From Phycisphaerae bacterium (lineage in GTDB: Bacteria; Planctomycetota; Phycisphaerae; UBA1845): a stretch of 36,102 nt of DNA. The DNA lies in the NCBI GenBank assembly GCA_029260055.1, contig JAJDDX010000477.1, positions 1 through 36,102 of the forward strand, in the 5' to 3' direction. The position numbers and the translations under genes were made by a program. Positions 24,622 through 31,934 of the stretch are shown one piece after another; position 1 is the stretch's first letter; each line of letters opens with the position of its first letter. Below the pieces are notes generated by a model. The model did not search any database. It was not told the origin of the DNA and saw only the letters and a list, made by a program, of their open reading frames with translations.

Positions 24622-26088
24622 ATGGGTCGATGTATCGAGGGACAAACCAGCGGCACGACGAGCGTGCCGTTACGTGTCACGCGAAGGAGGCTCGGGCTCG
24701 CCGGGTGCCGTCTGCCTGTCCTCGCGCTCGGGATCGTGTGGGCCTTGTGTACCGTTGCGTCCGTACCGGCGCGAGCCGGTGAACAGACCAACTCACCGAA
24801 GCCGGCCATCCCCTCCTGGGCGCGCGATGCGCGGTGGTACTGTGACGACGCTGTTTGGCTGCTAGACTCACCCGTGCTTCGTGTGGAAGGCGACCCGCAG
24901 AGGCTCGTGCCGAGGATGGACCGTCTCGAGCGGCTCGGGATCAACGCGCTTCTCCTTTCCTACATGCCATCGGGCGATGACTTGGTCGCGTTGTGTCGCC
25001 TGGCACACGGTCGAGGGATCCGTGTCGTTCCCTCGGCATTGCCGAAATCGGAATCCGGTGCTGCCGCCCAACGGGCGATAGACCTCGAAGGCGCAGTCGC
25101 GTGGTTTGACCCCAATGGCGATGGCGATCCGAGCGAGGGAATCGACGGCGTGCTCTGTTCCAGCGCCGATTTCGTGGCACTGATGGACGGCTTGAAGCGG
25201 CGCGACGAAACGTTAGCGAAGAAAGTTGCATCGCGAATCCTCTGGGTTGCAGAGCGACGGCTCTCGGCGGCTTGTCCCGACACCGATAGGACTGAGCCGA
25301 CCGCGAATACCCGAAGCGGTGTGGCGATGTGTCATGACGCAGGGGTGGCGATCCGTCTGTTCTTCGCCGGGCTCGGCGAGGACTACAAGCTCAAGAAGTT
25401 CGTCGATGATCTGGTCGCGTTTCGCGGACGATACTCGCTCGGCGCTCACGTGGCGATGTTGAGCCCGCTGGAAGGACCGGCACGCTCGCGGTTCCCCTTC
25501 GACGCAACGTTCGAACGGAGTGAGAACGCGGGCAAAGAACCCGGATCCGAGAGCGATCGAGACAAACTCCGTCTTGCGACCGTGTTTCACCACTTCTTCC
25601 TCGGCGCGCCGCTTACCTACTTCGGAACTGAAGGGGGCGTGCTATGGCCGACCGGTGTGGCTACCGATGGGGAGAAGCCAACGGAAGGCAAGGATGCAGC
25701 GCAAGAGGCGGGTGGCGACTACTACGAACTCCTCCGCCTACTGAACAACCGTCGCGACGAACATGCGGCGCTGCGGCATGGTGACTTTCGCCCCGTGATG
25801 CTCGACGAGGAGCGGAAGATTCTGGCTTTTGCGCGGTCGCTGCCCGGCGACGAGGTCATCGTGGTGATCAACTACGGCCCGGACAAGCATCGGATCAAGC
25901 TTCCGACAAGCTGGCCGCGGCAGATGGTCGGGCTGCTGTCGCTACAGATCCGCCCGACGCCGCACGGCGGTCCCGCGTTCCGCGTGGCCGGGGCGAGGCA
26001 AGAATCGGACCAATGGGGCGACGTGTTGTTCTGGATGAAGCCGATGTCGGTGCGGCTGATGCTCGTCAACGATGTAGAGCCGCGATAG
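24622..26088 (+). CDS. Exported alpha-amylase-like protein, probably catalytically inactive
   Basis: A 488-residue protein. An N-terminal signal segment (about residues 20-52, ending PARA-GEQ) directs export. The rest follows the GH13 TIM-barrel plan: LERLGINALLLSYMP early, LAHGRGIRVVPSA, then DPNGDGDPSEGIDG (from residue 163), late FLGAPLTYFGTEGGV, LLNNRRDEHAALRHGDF, and a C-terminal beta domain (FARSLPGDEVIVVINYG). The catalytic places look lost. Where active enzymes have GFRxD, this protein has GVLCSS, and the usual NHD segment reads LSPLEG. It may bind rather than cut glycan, or act as a regulator. ATG 24622 follows GGGAGCAG. The frame stays open upstream to 24043 without coding character. 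Confidence 0.65.
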   Translation: MGRCIEGQTSGTTSVPLRVTRRRLGLAGCRLPVLALGIVWALCTVASVPARAGEQTNSPKPAIPSWARDARWYCDDAVWLLDSPVLRVEGDPQRLVPRMDRLERLGINALLLSYMPSGDDLVALCRLAHGRGIRVVPSALPKSESGAAAQRAIDLEGAVAWFDPNGDGDPSEGIDGVLCSSADFVALMDGLKRRDETLAKKVASRILWVAERRLSAACPDTDRTEPTANTRSGVAMCHDAGVAIRLFFAGLGEDYKLKKFVDDLVAFRGRYSLGAHVAMLSPLEGPARSRFPFDATFERSENAGKEPGSESDRDKLRLATVFHHFFLGAPLTYFGTEGGVLWPTGVATDGEKPTEGKDAAQEAGGDYYELLRLLNNRRDEHAALRHGDFRPVMLDEERKILAFARSLPGDEVIVVINYGPDKHRIKLPTSWPRQMVGLLSLQIRPTPHGGPAFRVAGARQESDQWGDVLFWMKPMSVRLMLVNDVEPR

Positions 26089-26129
26089 TACATCCACGGG
26101 GCGCCGGCAGCTCGTCAAACGACCGATAT

Positions 26130-26326
26130 GGGTGGCATGGGCAAGCAGCAGCTTGCCCGTGTCCCTCGGGATTCGCCGGGTGGCCCGCCTCCTTCGGAGG
26201 TGGGGGACGCGATGCTCACCGACGGTTGGTGCGGAAGACGGCGGGGCTTCGGAATGCCTTTCATCGTCTCCCCCATGTCCAAAGGACATGGGCCACCCGT
26301 CCAAACTCGTTTGCCCATGCCGCCCG
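26130..26326. repeat. Nested imperfect palindrome of about 200 bp
   Basis: The outer arms are GGGTGGCATGGGCAA (26130-26144) and TTTGCCCATGCCGCCC (26311-26326). The inner arms are 26178-26209 (GGGTGGCCC to GTGGGGGACG) and 26265-26298 (CGTCTCCCCC to GGGCCACCC), which are inverted copies of each other. Each arm also folds on itself: GGGCAAGC-AGCA-GCTTGCCC (26139-26158), CCTCC-TTC-GGAGG (26188-26200) and CATGTCC-AAA-GGACATG (26274-26290). It lies between two convergent genes. It resembles REP/BIME or MITE-type elements; a single related unit is at 3639-3680. Confidence 0.8.
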
Positions 26327-26348
26327 TCAGATCAGCGTTGACGCAGCC

Positions 26349-27053
26349 CTAGTTCAGGTTCGGGTCGGGGCCGTCGAGGTGGTCCTTGTCCGTGCGGCGC
26401 TTTGCCTCGGAGATCCGTGAGCGCAGCCACCGCAGTAGTATTTGCGTGCGGATGCTCAAGGCCGGCTCTTCGAGGACGCGGTACTTGAGTCCGGAATCCT
26501 CAGCGGGCATGAGGTGGTAGGTCAGCAGGTCGACGACGGTGGGAAGGTCCGCTCCGCCGTCGAGCATTTCGTCGAACACCTTGCGAGCCGTCGACGAACC
26601 GTTGTCCAGGTCGTCAATCAGCGCGCGAACAATGTCGATGACCTCGGTGGAGCCCTGGTTCTCGAGATCGTCCCGCATCTTCACGGGTGCGAGGCGTGCT
26701 CGGCGGTAGGGGCGGCGGTGGTTCTCCATTTCGATCTTCGCGCGGGCGCAGCCCATCAGCATCAGGTTGTATCGGCCGTCGTCGAGCTTCTCGAAGTCGA
26801 TCAATCGACCGATGCACACGACCTGATGAATCGGCGCGCGCTTCGTGTCATACAGTTCCTCGTAGTCCTGCTTGAGCAACGCCAGCGCCAGGTAGCGCTT
26901 GTCTTGGCCTTCGGTCACGAGTCCGTCGACCATCAGCCGATACCGCGGCTCGAAGACGTGCAAGGGAATGACCACGCCGGGAAACAGGACGCACGACGGT
27001 AGCGGGAAGAGCGGGACCAGCGTCCGGTCGGATTGGTGCGGTGAATCGGCCAC
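26349..27053 (-). CDS. Lon N-terminal (LAN/PUA-like) domain protein
   Basis: A 234-residue protein made of a single Lon substrate-binding domain with no ATPase or protease part. The fold begins with VPLFPLPSCVLFPGVVIPLH and FEPRYRLMV. VVCIGRLIDFEKLDDGRYNL and MGCARAKI follow, then a helical C-terminal bundle with a charged end. Stand-alone LAN-domain proteins are widespread in bacteria and their role is not well defined; substrate recognition for proteolysis is one suggestion. The start is GTG 27053 on the minus strand, with no obvious Shine-Dalgarno sequence. It is divergent from the DUF4159 gene across about 150 bases. Confidence 0.88.
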   Translation of the reverse strand: MADSPHQSDRTLVPLFPLPSCVLFPGVVIPLHVFEPRYRLMVDGLVTEGQDKRYLALALLKQDYEELYDTKRAPIHQVVCIGRLIDFEKLDDGRYNLMLMGCARAKIEMENHRRPYRRARLAPVKMRDDLENQGSTEVIDIVRALIDDLDNGSSTARKVFDEMLDGGADLPTVVDLLTYHLMPAEDSGLKYRVLEEPALSIRTQILLRWLRSRISEAKRRTDKDHLDGPDPNLN

Positions 27054-27203
27054 ACCAAAGTGTAGTCATTACGCGAGTTGAATGTCCACATGCCGGCGAA
27101 CACGATGCAGATCTTTGACCGGCCGGTGTGACGTGGATACCATTCTTCTAGCCATGCTGTACCTGCAAGCACGATGTGCCGATCCGGCACAGGGTGGGAC
27201 CCC

Positions 27204-29657
27204 ATGACGATAACTCGAAAGCGATCGAACTCGGCTGCCGCGCTGTTCCTGCTTGCCCAGCTTGGCACGTTTTCAGCCAGCGGGCAGCCGCTTCCATTAC
27301 CGGGCGCGCCGGAACAGGTTACCCAAACACGCGAAGTTACCAACGCCGATGTTGAAAAAGCGATCGAGCGGGCGGTCATGGCCATCACTGCCAGGCAGGC
27401 GCGCGACGGTCGATGGCTCAGCCCCGCCCTCGACAAAGATTACCCCAATGCCCTGACCGCGCTGGTCGCATGGGCATTGCGCGAGTCCGGCGCCGAGGCG
27501 GCTGACTGGCGCATCGTGCGCGTGGCGGGTGCCTTTAGAGATCGAAGCCAGACCCGGACATCGTTTGCCCGCGCTTGTACGTTGTTGCTCTGGTGTTCGC
27601 TCGATCCGGTTCGCTACAAGCGTGAGATCGATGAGGACGTCAAGTTCCTCATGCGCAAGCAGTTGGATAGCGGCGGCTGGTCTGACGCGCCCGCTCCCGC
27701 CGGTGGGTCCGAGAAAGGCGCGAAGCCGCCGCAACCTCCGGCCGACAGAATCACGTCGACCCTCGTGACGCTTGCGCTATCAGAGGCCGCCAGAACCGGT
27801 ACTCGCGTGGGCGCGCGAATCTGGCGTCTCGAAGAGGAGTTGTGGCTCGGCGGAGTTGGCGCTGACGGCGGTTGGGGATTCGCGCCGCCGGCGGCGGACG
27901 GCTCGATATCTCCGATGCAGCTATCGAACGGTGCAGCGACGGCCGGCGGCGTGGCGACGCTCTATCTGATCTACGATCAACGTTACCTCGCCGCGAATCT
28001 GAAGTTCAATGGCCGTTTCAAGGCGAAGTGCGGTCAGCCGAGCGACAAGAACCGGTCGATCATCGCCACGATCGAGGCCGGTTGGGGTTGGCTCGGCGAG
28101 CACTTGTCCTCGGAGGGAATCCCCGGCCTGCTCATGCTTGACGGCACGGACATCCGCCTGGCGTCCGAACCCTATTACCTCTACGCCGTCAGTCGCATGA
28201 GTGCGGCTTCGGGTCGGAAACGTGCCGGATCGCTCGAGTTATCTCGCGAGATCGCTCGTCGCCTCGTGCGTTCGCAGGGTGTCGACGGGTCGTGGGGCAA
28301 CGTCTACGACACCTGTTTCGGCATCCTCGCGCTGTCCAACGTGCGGATGCCGGCTGTGTTCGGAAAGCTCACGCACGCAGGGCACGAGCCATGGCATACC
28401 GACCCGCGCGACGTGGCGAACCTGACAGAGCGATTGAGCCGGAAATATGGAAGCCGCGTGACCTGGCGCAGCGTCGGCCTCGACGAGCACATAGACGACG
28501 CATTCGATGCTCCGGTCCTGCTGATCAGTGGGCACGCCGCGCCGAAGTTGGATGAGGCTTCGACCACGAAGCTCCGGGGCTTCGTGGAGGCCGGCGGGAC
28601 GATTCTGGCGATGGCCTGCTGCAGCAAAGCGGAGTTCGGCGTCGAAATGCGGGAATTGTTCGCGCGCGTGCTGCCGCGTGCGATAGTCGGGCCGGTCGAC
28701 CAGAACCACCCGGTCTGGTCGATGGTGGAGAAGCTCAAGCCGGGAGAGGATCTACTAGGCGTTTCCAACGGTTGTCGGACGGTCGCCTTCCTACTCGATA
28801 CCGCGGCCTGCTGCGCCTGGCAGCAGGACCTCGTGCGGGAGCACGCTCGCTATTTCGACTTGGCCGCCAACGTGACGGTCTACGCCACGTACAACCGGGC
28901 GCCGTCGGGTGGGCTCGTGCCATATCTCGACTGGCCCGAGGGCGAGCCGGCGGTCGATCCGGATGCGACTCGTCTGAGCGTGGCGCGCCTCAGGCATAAG
29001 GGTGACTGGTGGAGTGGTGAGGCGGCGTGGCGGCGTTTCAGCCGAAAGCTCGCCGGTACCGCGGGTCTTGTCGTCGAGGTGAAGCAGCCGACCAACGCCG
29101 AGCAAGCGCGCCTGTCGGGTGCCGACGTGCTGTGGGTCACCGGCCATACCTTCAAAGCGTTCCGATCCGCGGGTCGAGCTGAAATCAAGGCCTTCCTGGC
29201 GCGAGGCGGGACGATTCTGGCAACCGCGTGCTGCGGCAGTGAGCAGTTCGACGCGGCGTTCCAGGCCTTCGGTTCGAGGCTTTTCGGCTCCGCCGCCTGG
29301 CAGCTCATCCCGGCCGACGATCCGCTCATGAGCGGGGCCTTCCTGCCCGGCGGGGAAAAGTCGCTTAGCGGGATGATGTTCCGGGTGCGGCACGGCGCGC
29401 CGCCGCCCGCCAAGGCTGCCTTCCCCGTTTTGTACGGCCTAAAGCGAGATGATCGATGGGCGGTGATCTACTCGCCCTACGACATCAACTGCGGCGTGGC
29501 CGGACATACATGCCTGCACTGTGTCGGGTATCGTCCCGCGGACGCGGCGACGCTGGTGACGACGGCCCTGCTGTACGCTGCCAAACCGCCGGCTGAGGAT
29601 GTAGAACAGGCTGACAGCCCGAGGCCGGCCGAAGAGGCCGCACCACTGACCGACTAG
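27204..29657 (+). CDS. Exported toroid protein with two DUF4159-like domains
   Basis: An 817-residue protein. A signal peptide occupies about residues 1-28 (AALFLLAQLGTFSASG). Residues about 40-400 resemble the alpha/alpha-toroid of prenyltransferase/squalene-cyclase folds, with repeated QxxGxW-like motifs (DSGGWSDAP, ADGGWGFAPP, VDGSWGNVYDTCFGI). Two DUF4159-like Rossmann domains follow: from about 436 (PVLLISGHAAPKLDE, then GGTILAMACCSKAEF) and from about 641 (VLWVTGHTFKAFRSA, then GGTILATACCGSEQF). Their shared GGTILA-ACC motif shows internal duplication. Planctomycete DUF4159 proteins often sit near MoxR/vWA systems; none is adjacent here. An earlier GTG/ATG start (27174) was rejected because the signal peptide begins at 27204. 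Function unknown. Confidence 0.75.
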   Translation: MTITRKRSNSAAALFLLAQLGTFSASGQPLPLPGAPEQVTQTREVTNADVEKAIERAVMAITARQARDGRWLSPALDKDYPNALTALVAWALRESGAEAADWRIVRVAGAFRDRSQTRTSFARACTLLLWCSLDPVRYKREIDEDVKFLMRKQLDSGGWSDAPAPAGGSEKGAKPPQPPADRITSTLVTLALSEAARTGTRVGARIWRLEEELWLGGVGADGGWGFAPPAADGSISPMQLSNGAATAGGVATLYLIYDQRYLAANLKFNGRFKAKCGQPSDKNRSIIATIEAGWGWLGEHLSSEGIPGLLMLDGTDIRLASEPYYLYAVSRMSAASGRKRAGSLELSREIARRLVRSQGVDGSWGNVYDTCFGILALSNVRMPAVFGKLTHAGHEPWHTDPRDVANLTERLSRKYGSRVTWRSVGLDEHIDDAFDAPVLLISGHAAPKLDEASTTKLRGFVEAGGTILAMACCSKAEFGVEMRELFARVLPRAIVGPVDQNHPVWSMVEKLKPGEDLLGVSNGCRTVAFLLDTAACCAWQQDLVREHARYFDLAANVTVYATYNRAPSGGLVPYLDWPEGEPAVDPDATRLSVARLRHKGDWWSGEAAWRRFSRKLAGTAGLVVEVKQPTNAEQARLSGADVLWVTGHTFKAFRSAGRAEIKAFLARGGTILATACCGSEQFDAAFQAFGSRLFGSAAWQLIPADDPLMSGAFLPGGEKSLSGMMFRVRHGAPPPAKAAFPVLYGLKRDDRWAVIYSPYDINCGVAGHTCLHCVGYRPADAATLVTTALLYAAKPPAEDVEQADSPRPAEEAAPLTD

Positions 29658-29736
29658 TCCCTTTGCGCAAAGGTTCCGAGGCGGTGGCGCGCAACGCGAG
29701 CCGGACGGTGATTGTCTGGGTATTTGAGCGGAATGG

Positions 29737-29760
29737 CCCGCGGAGCATGGCGTCCGCGGG
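29737..29760. other. Hairpin between the convergent DUF4159 and rplU genes
   Basis: CCCGCGGA (29737-29744) and TCCGCGGG (29753-29760) form a perfect 8-bp stem around an 8-base loop. No T tract follows on either strand. A bidirectional transcription end is possible from position only. Confidence 0.4.
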
Positions 29761-29774
29761 AAACGGTTGGCTGC

Positions 29775-30092
29775 CTACAGTTCGATCTTCTCGACGCGGA
29801 TCTGCAGGTGCTTTTGGCGATGGCCCTTGCGGAGGCGGTAGCCCTTCCGGCGGCGGATCTTCTGGATGATGATCTTGTCGGCCTTGATTTCGCCGAGGAT
29901 CGTGGCTGAGACCTTGGCACCCTCGACGACCGGCTGGCCGACCTTGGGCCCGTCCACCAGGTCGCCTACGAAGAGGATGCGATCGAATTCAACCGTCTTG
30001 GCGTCTTCGGGCAGGTCCTTTCGCTGGACCTCGAGGGTCTGGCCTTCCTCGACTCGGTACTGATGAGCGCCGTCACTGATGATTGCGTACAC
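29775..30092 (-). CDS. rplU: 50S ribosomal protein bL21
   Basis: A 105-residue ribosomal protein of the large subunit that binds 23S rRNA. The start is GTG 30092 (VYAIISDGAHQYRVEEGQTL), with GGAG 10 bases upstream, and the start matches where other L21 proteins begin. The open frame continues to 30158, but that extension has no family counterpart. The C-terminal signature KIRRRKGYRLRKGHRQ is intact. Usually rpmA (bL27) follows directly; here only about 118 bases separate the stop from a convergent gene, so rpmA must be elsewhere. Confidence 0.96.
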   Translation of the reverse strand: MYAIISDGAHQYRVEEGQTLEVQRKDLPEDAKTVEFDRILFVGDLVDGPKVGQPVVEGAKVSATILGEIKADKIIIQKIRRRKGYRLRKGHRQKHLQIRVEKIEL

Positions 30093-30211
30093 TTTGGTGT
30101 TCTCCAACGCCGCTAGCGGTCGTGATCGCAAGGTTACGGGCGTTGCCGCCGGCCCCATGCCGGAGGCCGCTCAGGCCCGATCCCACCGGCTCCAGAAAAG
30201 CCGAGCCGGGT

Positions 30212-30240
30212 AATCTGGCGGATTCCGCCGGGAAAGTCAA
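30212..30240 (-). promoter_or_regulatory. Promoter and leader of rplU
   Basis: On the minus strand, TTGACT (30235-30240), 17 bases and CAGATT (30212-30217) form a plausible sigma-70-type promoter. The transcript would have a leader of about 110 bases that contains GC-rich inverted repeats (for example CCGGC and GCCGG near 30150-30168). Such leaders can carry r-protein feedback sites. The promoter call is moderate and the regulatory role is speculative. Confidence 0.5.
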
Positions 30241-30519
30241 GCCCGGCGAGCGGCACAAGCGCTGGCAGGTGACGAATGTGTAGGGCGCGAGGGGCGTTTT
30301 TTCTCGGAGCGATTGTTACAGGCGCGGCGCTACCGAATGCGGCTGCGGGTTGACAAGTGCCGATAAACTCAGAGGATACGTCCGTTCAACATGTTACGTC
30401 ACAGGCGGGCGTACCCGTAACTCTTGTTTTGACAAGAGGATAGCGCGAAGTTAGAATGAAGATAGCTAAGCGTCATGTCCGGAACTAGCTTGCGCGTTGG
30501 GAAGCTAGGAGGCGGGTCA
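30241..30519. other. Upstream region of the unknown/HEPN pair
   Basis: No gene. A T6 run at about 30298-30303 and a TTGACA hexamer (30350-30355) are present, with AGGATA 17 bases later as a weak -10 candidate. Downstream DNA looks less GC-rich than the neighbourhood by eye. Confidence 0.4.
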
Positions 30520-30996
30520 ATGTCAGAAACGAAAGCCAAACGCGACCTGATTCAAATCAAAGCTGGCGAGGATGGGGACCGACAGGTCCTGATCCACCCG
30601 GCGGATGATGACCTTTTCGTGCGCACCGGCAAGGAGGTCATCAACGCGTGCCAACTCGACATAAGCATCGAGCTTTGGATGCGGGAGTTCGAATCAGCGA
30701 TGGAGTCTGTCCAGCAGTGGTCGGACGAGCGCGATGCGCAGGTAGCTTCGTGCCATTGCAGCCCCCAGGGCGGGAAAATCGCCTTTTTCTTTTGCCCCAC
30801 ATCCGACAAGTTCGACTTTGCTCTCGCCGATGACCTGGCTCAACTGAACCTTGACCTACGGCAAACGTTCAACATCGGGATGGTTGAGGTGCAGCAGATA
30901 CCTTGGGCGGAAACAGGAAGGTTCTTGCATCCTGGGATGGCGAGATGGGTCTATGGAAGGAAGCTCAAGCGCACATCGACGTCAGTGGAAGCATAA
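30520..30996 (+). CDS. Unknown protein, first gene of a HEPN-linked pair
   Basis: A 158-residue soluble protein that I do not recognise. ATG 30520 is well supported by AGGAGGCGGG just upstream; an upstream ATG at 30475 lacks such a site. The protein has no signal peptide or membrane helix. Visible features are a CHC cluster (residues 78-80) with a further C92 (FFFCPTSDKF), and an acidic, hydrophobic middle (FALADDLAQLNLDLRQ). Its 3' end overlaps the HEPN-like gene by 44 bases in another frame, so the two are probably made together. A regulatory or antidote role for the HEPN partner is a guess from the arrangement. Confidence 0.65.
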   Translation: MSETKAKRDLIQIKAGEDGDRQVLIHPADDDLFVRTGKEVINACQLDISIELWMREFESAMESVQQWSDERDAQVASCHCSPQGGKIAFFFCPTSDKFDFALADDLAQLNLDLRQTFNIGMVEVQQIPWAETGRFLHPGMARWVYGRKLKRTSTSVEA

Positions 30997-31414
30997 TCGC
31001 GGCTTCCTCGGTTCAATCCCGGCGGACTATCCAGATTGGATCGTTACCGTTGCCTTCTACACGGCGCTGCATGCCGTGGACACCCTGTTGGCAGCGGACA
31101 AAGTCAGTTCTGTCATCTCCCACGGGACCAGAAACGCGGTCCTGATGAACACCAATCGGTACAAGAGCATCTACTCGGCCTACCATCCCTTGTACGGGCT
31201 GTCGCGGACCGTCCGCTATTTGGCGGACCCGGCAAAGTGGGTCTCCGTGGAGGACATCGAGCGACATGTTCTTAAGGGCCATCTCTATCGGATCGAGCGA
31301 TCGGTCTTGAAACTCCTTGATGATGGCACAACCCTCGACGCTATTGCGATTGCACCCAAGACGGCCGAAACGCAAGCCGAGTCGACATCCCCCGCATCGC
31401 CGACCGCACGCTGA
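30953..31414 (+). CDS. HEPN-like protein
   Basis: A protein of about 153 residues if it starts at ATG 30953; the frame is open back to 30851. The core (WKHNRGFLGSIPADYPDWIV, then AFYTALHAVDTLLA, SHGTRNAVLM, YHPLYGLSRTVRYL) matches the helical HEPN fold, whose members often bind nucleotides or cleave RNA. A possible R-x5-H motif sits at R104-H110 (RHVLKGH), within the HEPN R-x4-6-H range. The N-terminus is uncertain: another frame reads MGLWKEAQAHID, which looks like the natural HEPN start, so a frameshift or sequencing error near 30980 is possible. The tail is Thr/Ser/Ala-rich and probably disordered. Confidence 0.65.
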   Translation: MEGSSSAHRRQWKHNRGFLGSIPADYPDWIVTVAFYTALHAVDTLLAADKVSSVISHGTRNAVLMNTNRYKSIYSAYHPLYGLSRTVRYLADPAKWVSVEDIERHVLKGHLYRIERSVLKLLDDGTTLDAIAIAPKTAETQAESTSPASPTAR

Positions 31415-31777
31415 GTGATCGGACAGCCGAGGTTGCAGGGGACTGCGTTCGGGAAGAGCGGCCTGCCGCTCTTGACTTGTGCCCTCCTGTGACTTACCTT
31501 CCGCGACTCGGCTGAGGTCGCAATAGCGGCTCCCAGCCGTGAAAGCCCGGAATCTCCGGGGCATCCTTGCCTCAAAGGGCGGTCAGGCTGCGAGGGATCG
31601 CAGGCGGGTCGGACCGGCAGGGAGTGGGCGCTTCTCTTCGCGGCGGAGCGCTTAGGCCTCGATTTCGGGCCTTCAGCCGCGTCCTTCCAGAAGATCTCCG
31701 CGGTCTTGCAGGACGAGGGCGGCCGCGGCTTGTCGTCACGGGTGTCGTCCGGGGCGCCAGCGCGATAGCCGGTTGAT
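31415..31777. other. Spacer upstream of tRNA-Gln
   Basis: No convincing gene. A 69-codon Arg-rich frame (31567-31776) has no homology I recognise. No repeat of the tRNA 3' end is visible on the far side of the HEPN module, so there is no attachment-site evidence for an integrated element. Confidence 0.4.
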
Positions 31778-31849
31778 AACCCGGTGGTGTAATCGGTAAC
31801 ACACCAGGTTTTGGTCCTGGCGTTTCAGGTTCGAGTCCTGGCCGGGTTG
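31778..31849 (+). tRNA. tRNA-Gln (anticodon TTG)
   Basis: All arms fold. The acceptor is AACCCGG (31778-31784) with CCGGGTT (31842-31848) and discriminator G. The D arm is GTGT/ACAC, the anticodon stem CCAGG/CCTGG with loop TTTTGGT and anticodon TTG at 31811-31813, and the T arm TCAGG-TTCGAGT-CCTGG. The anticodon reads CAA, hence glutamine. CCA is not encoded. Confidence 0.95.
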
Positions 31850-31867
31850 TTGCGGTGAATGACCACG

Positions 31868-31888
31868 GAGCGGTCTTGGCGACCGCTC
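31868..31888 (+). other. Hairpin between tRNA-Gln and the glmU-type gene
   Basis: GAGCGGTC (31868-31875), TTGGC, GACCGCTC (31881-31888) forms a perfect 8-bp stem about 20 bases after the tRNA. No T tract follows. It may aid 3' processing or partial termination of the tRNA transcript. Confidence 0.4.
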
Positions 31889-31934
31889 GGCGGGCTCTTC
31901 GGACCCGATACCACAGCTTGCGAGGATCACCGCG

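Noticed and set aside
31567-31776. 69-codon frame just before tRNA-Gln
   Set aside because: Arg/Gly-rich, no ribosome site, no recognisable protein.
30241-31849. Integrated element targeting tRNA-Gln
   Set aside because: No integrase gene and no direct repeat of the tRNA 3' end on the other side were seen; the HEPN pair may still be acquired by another route.
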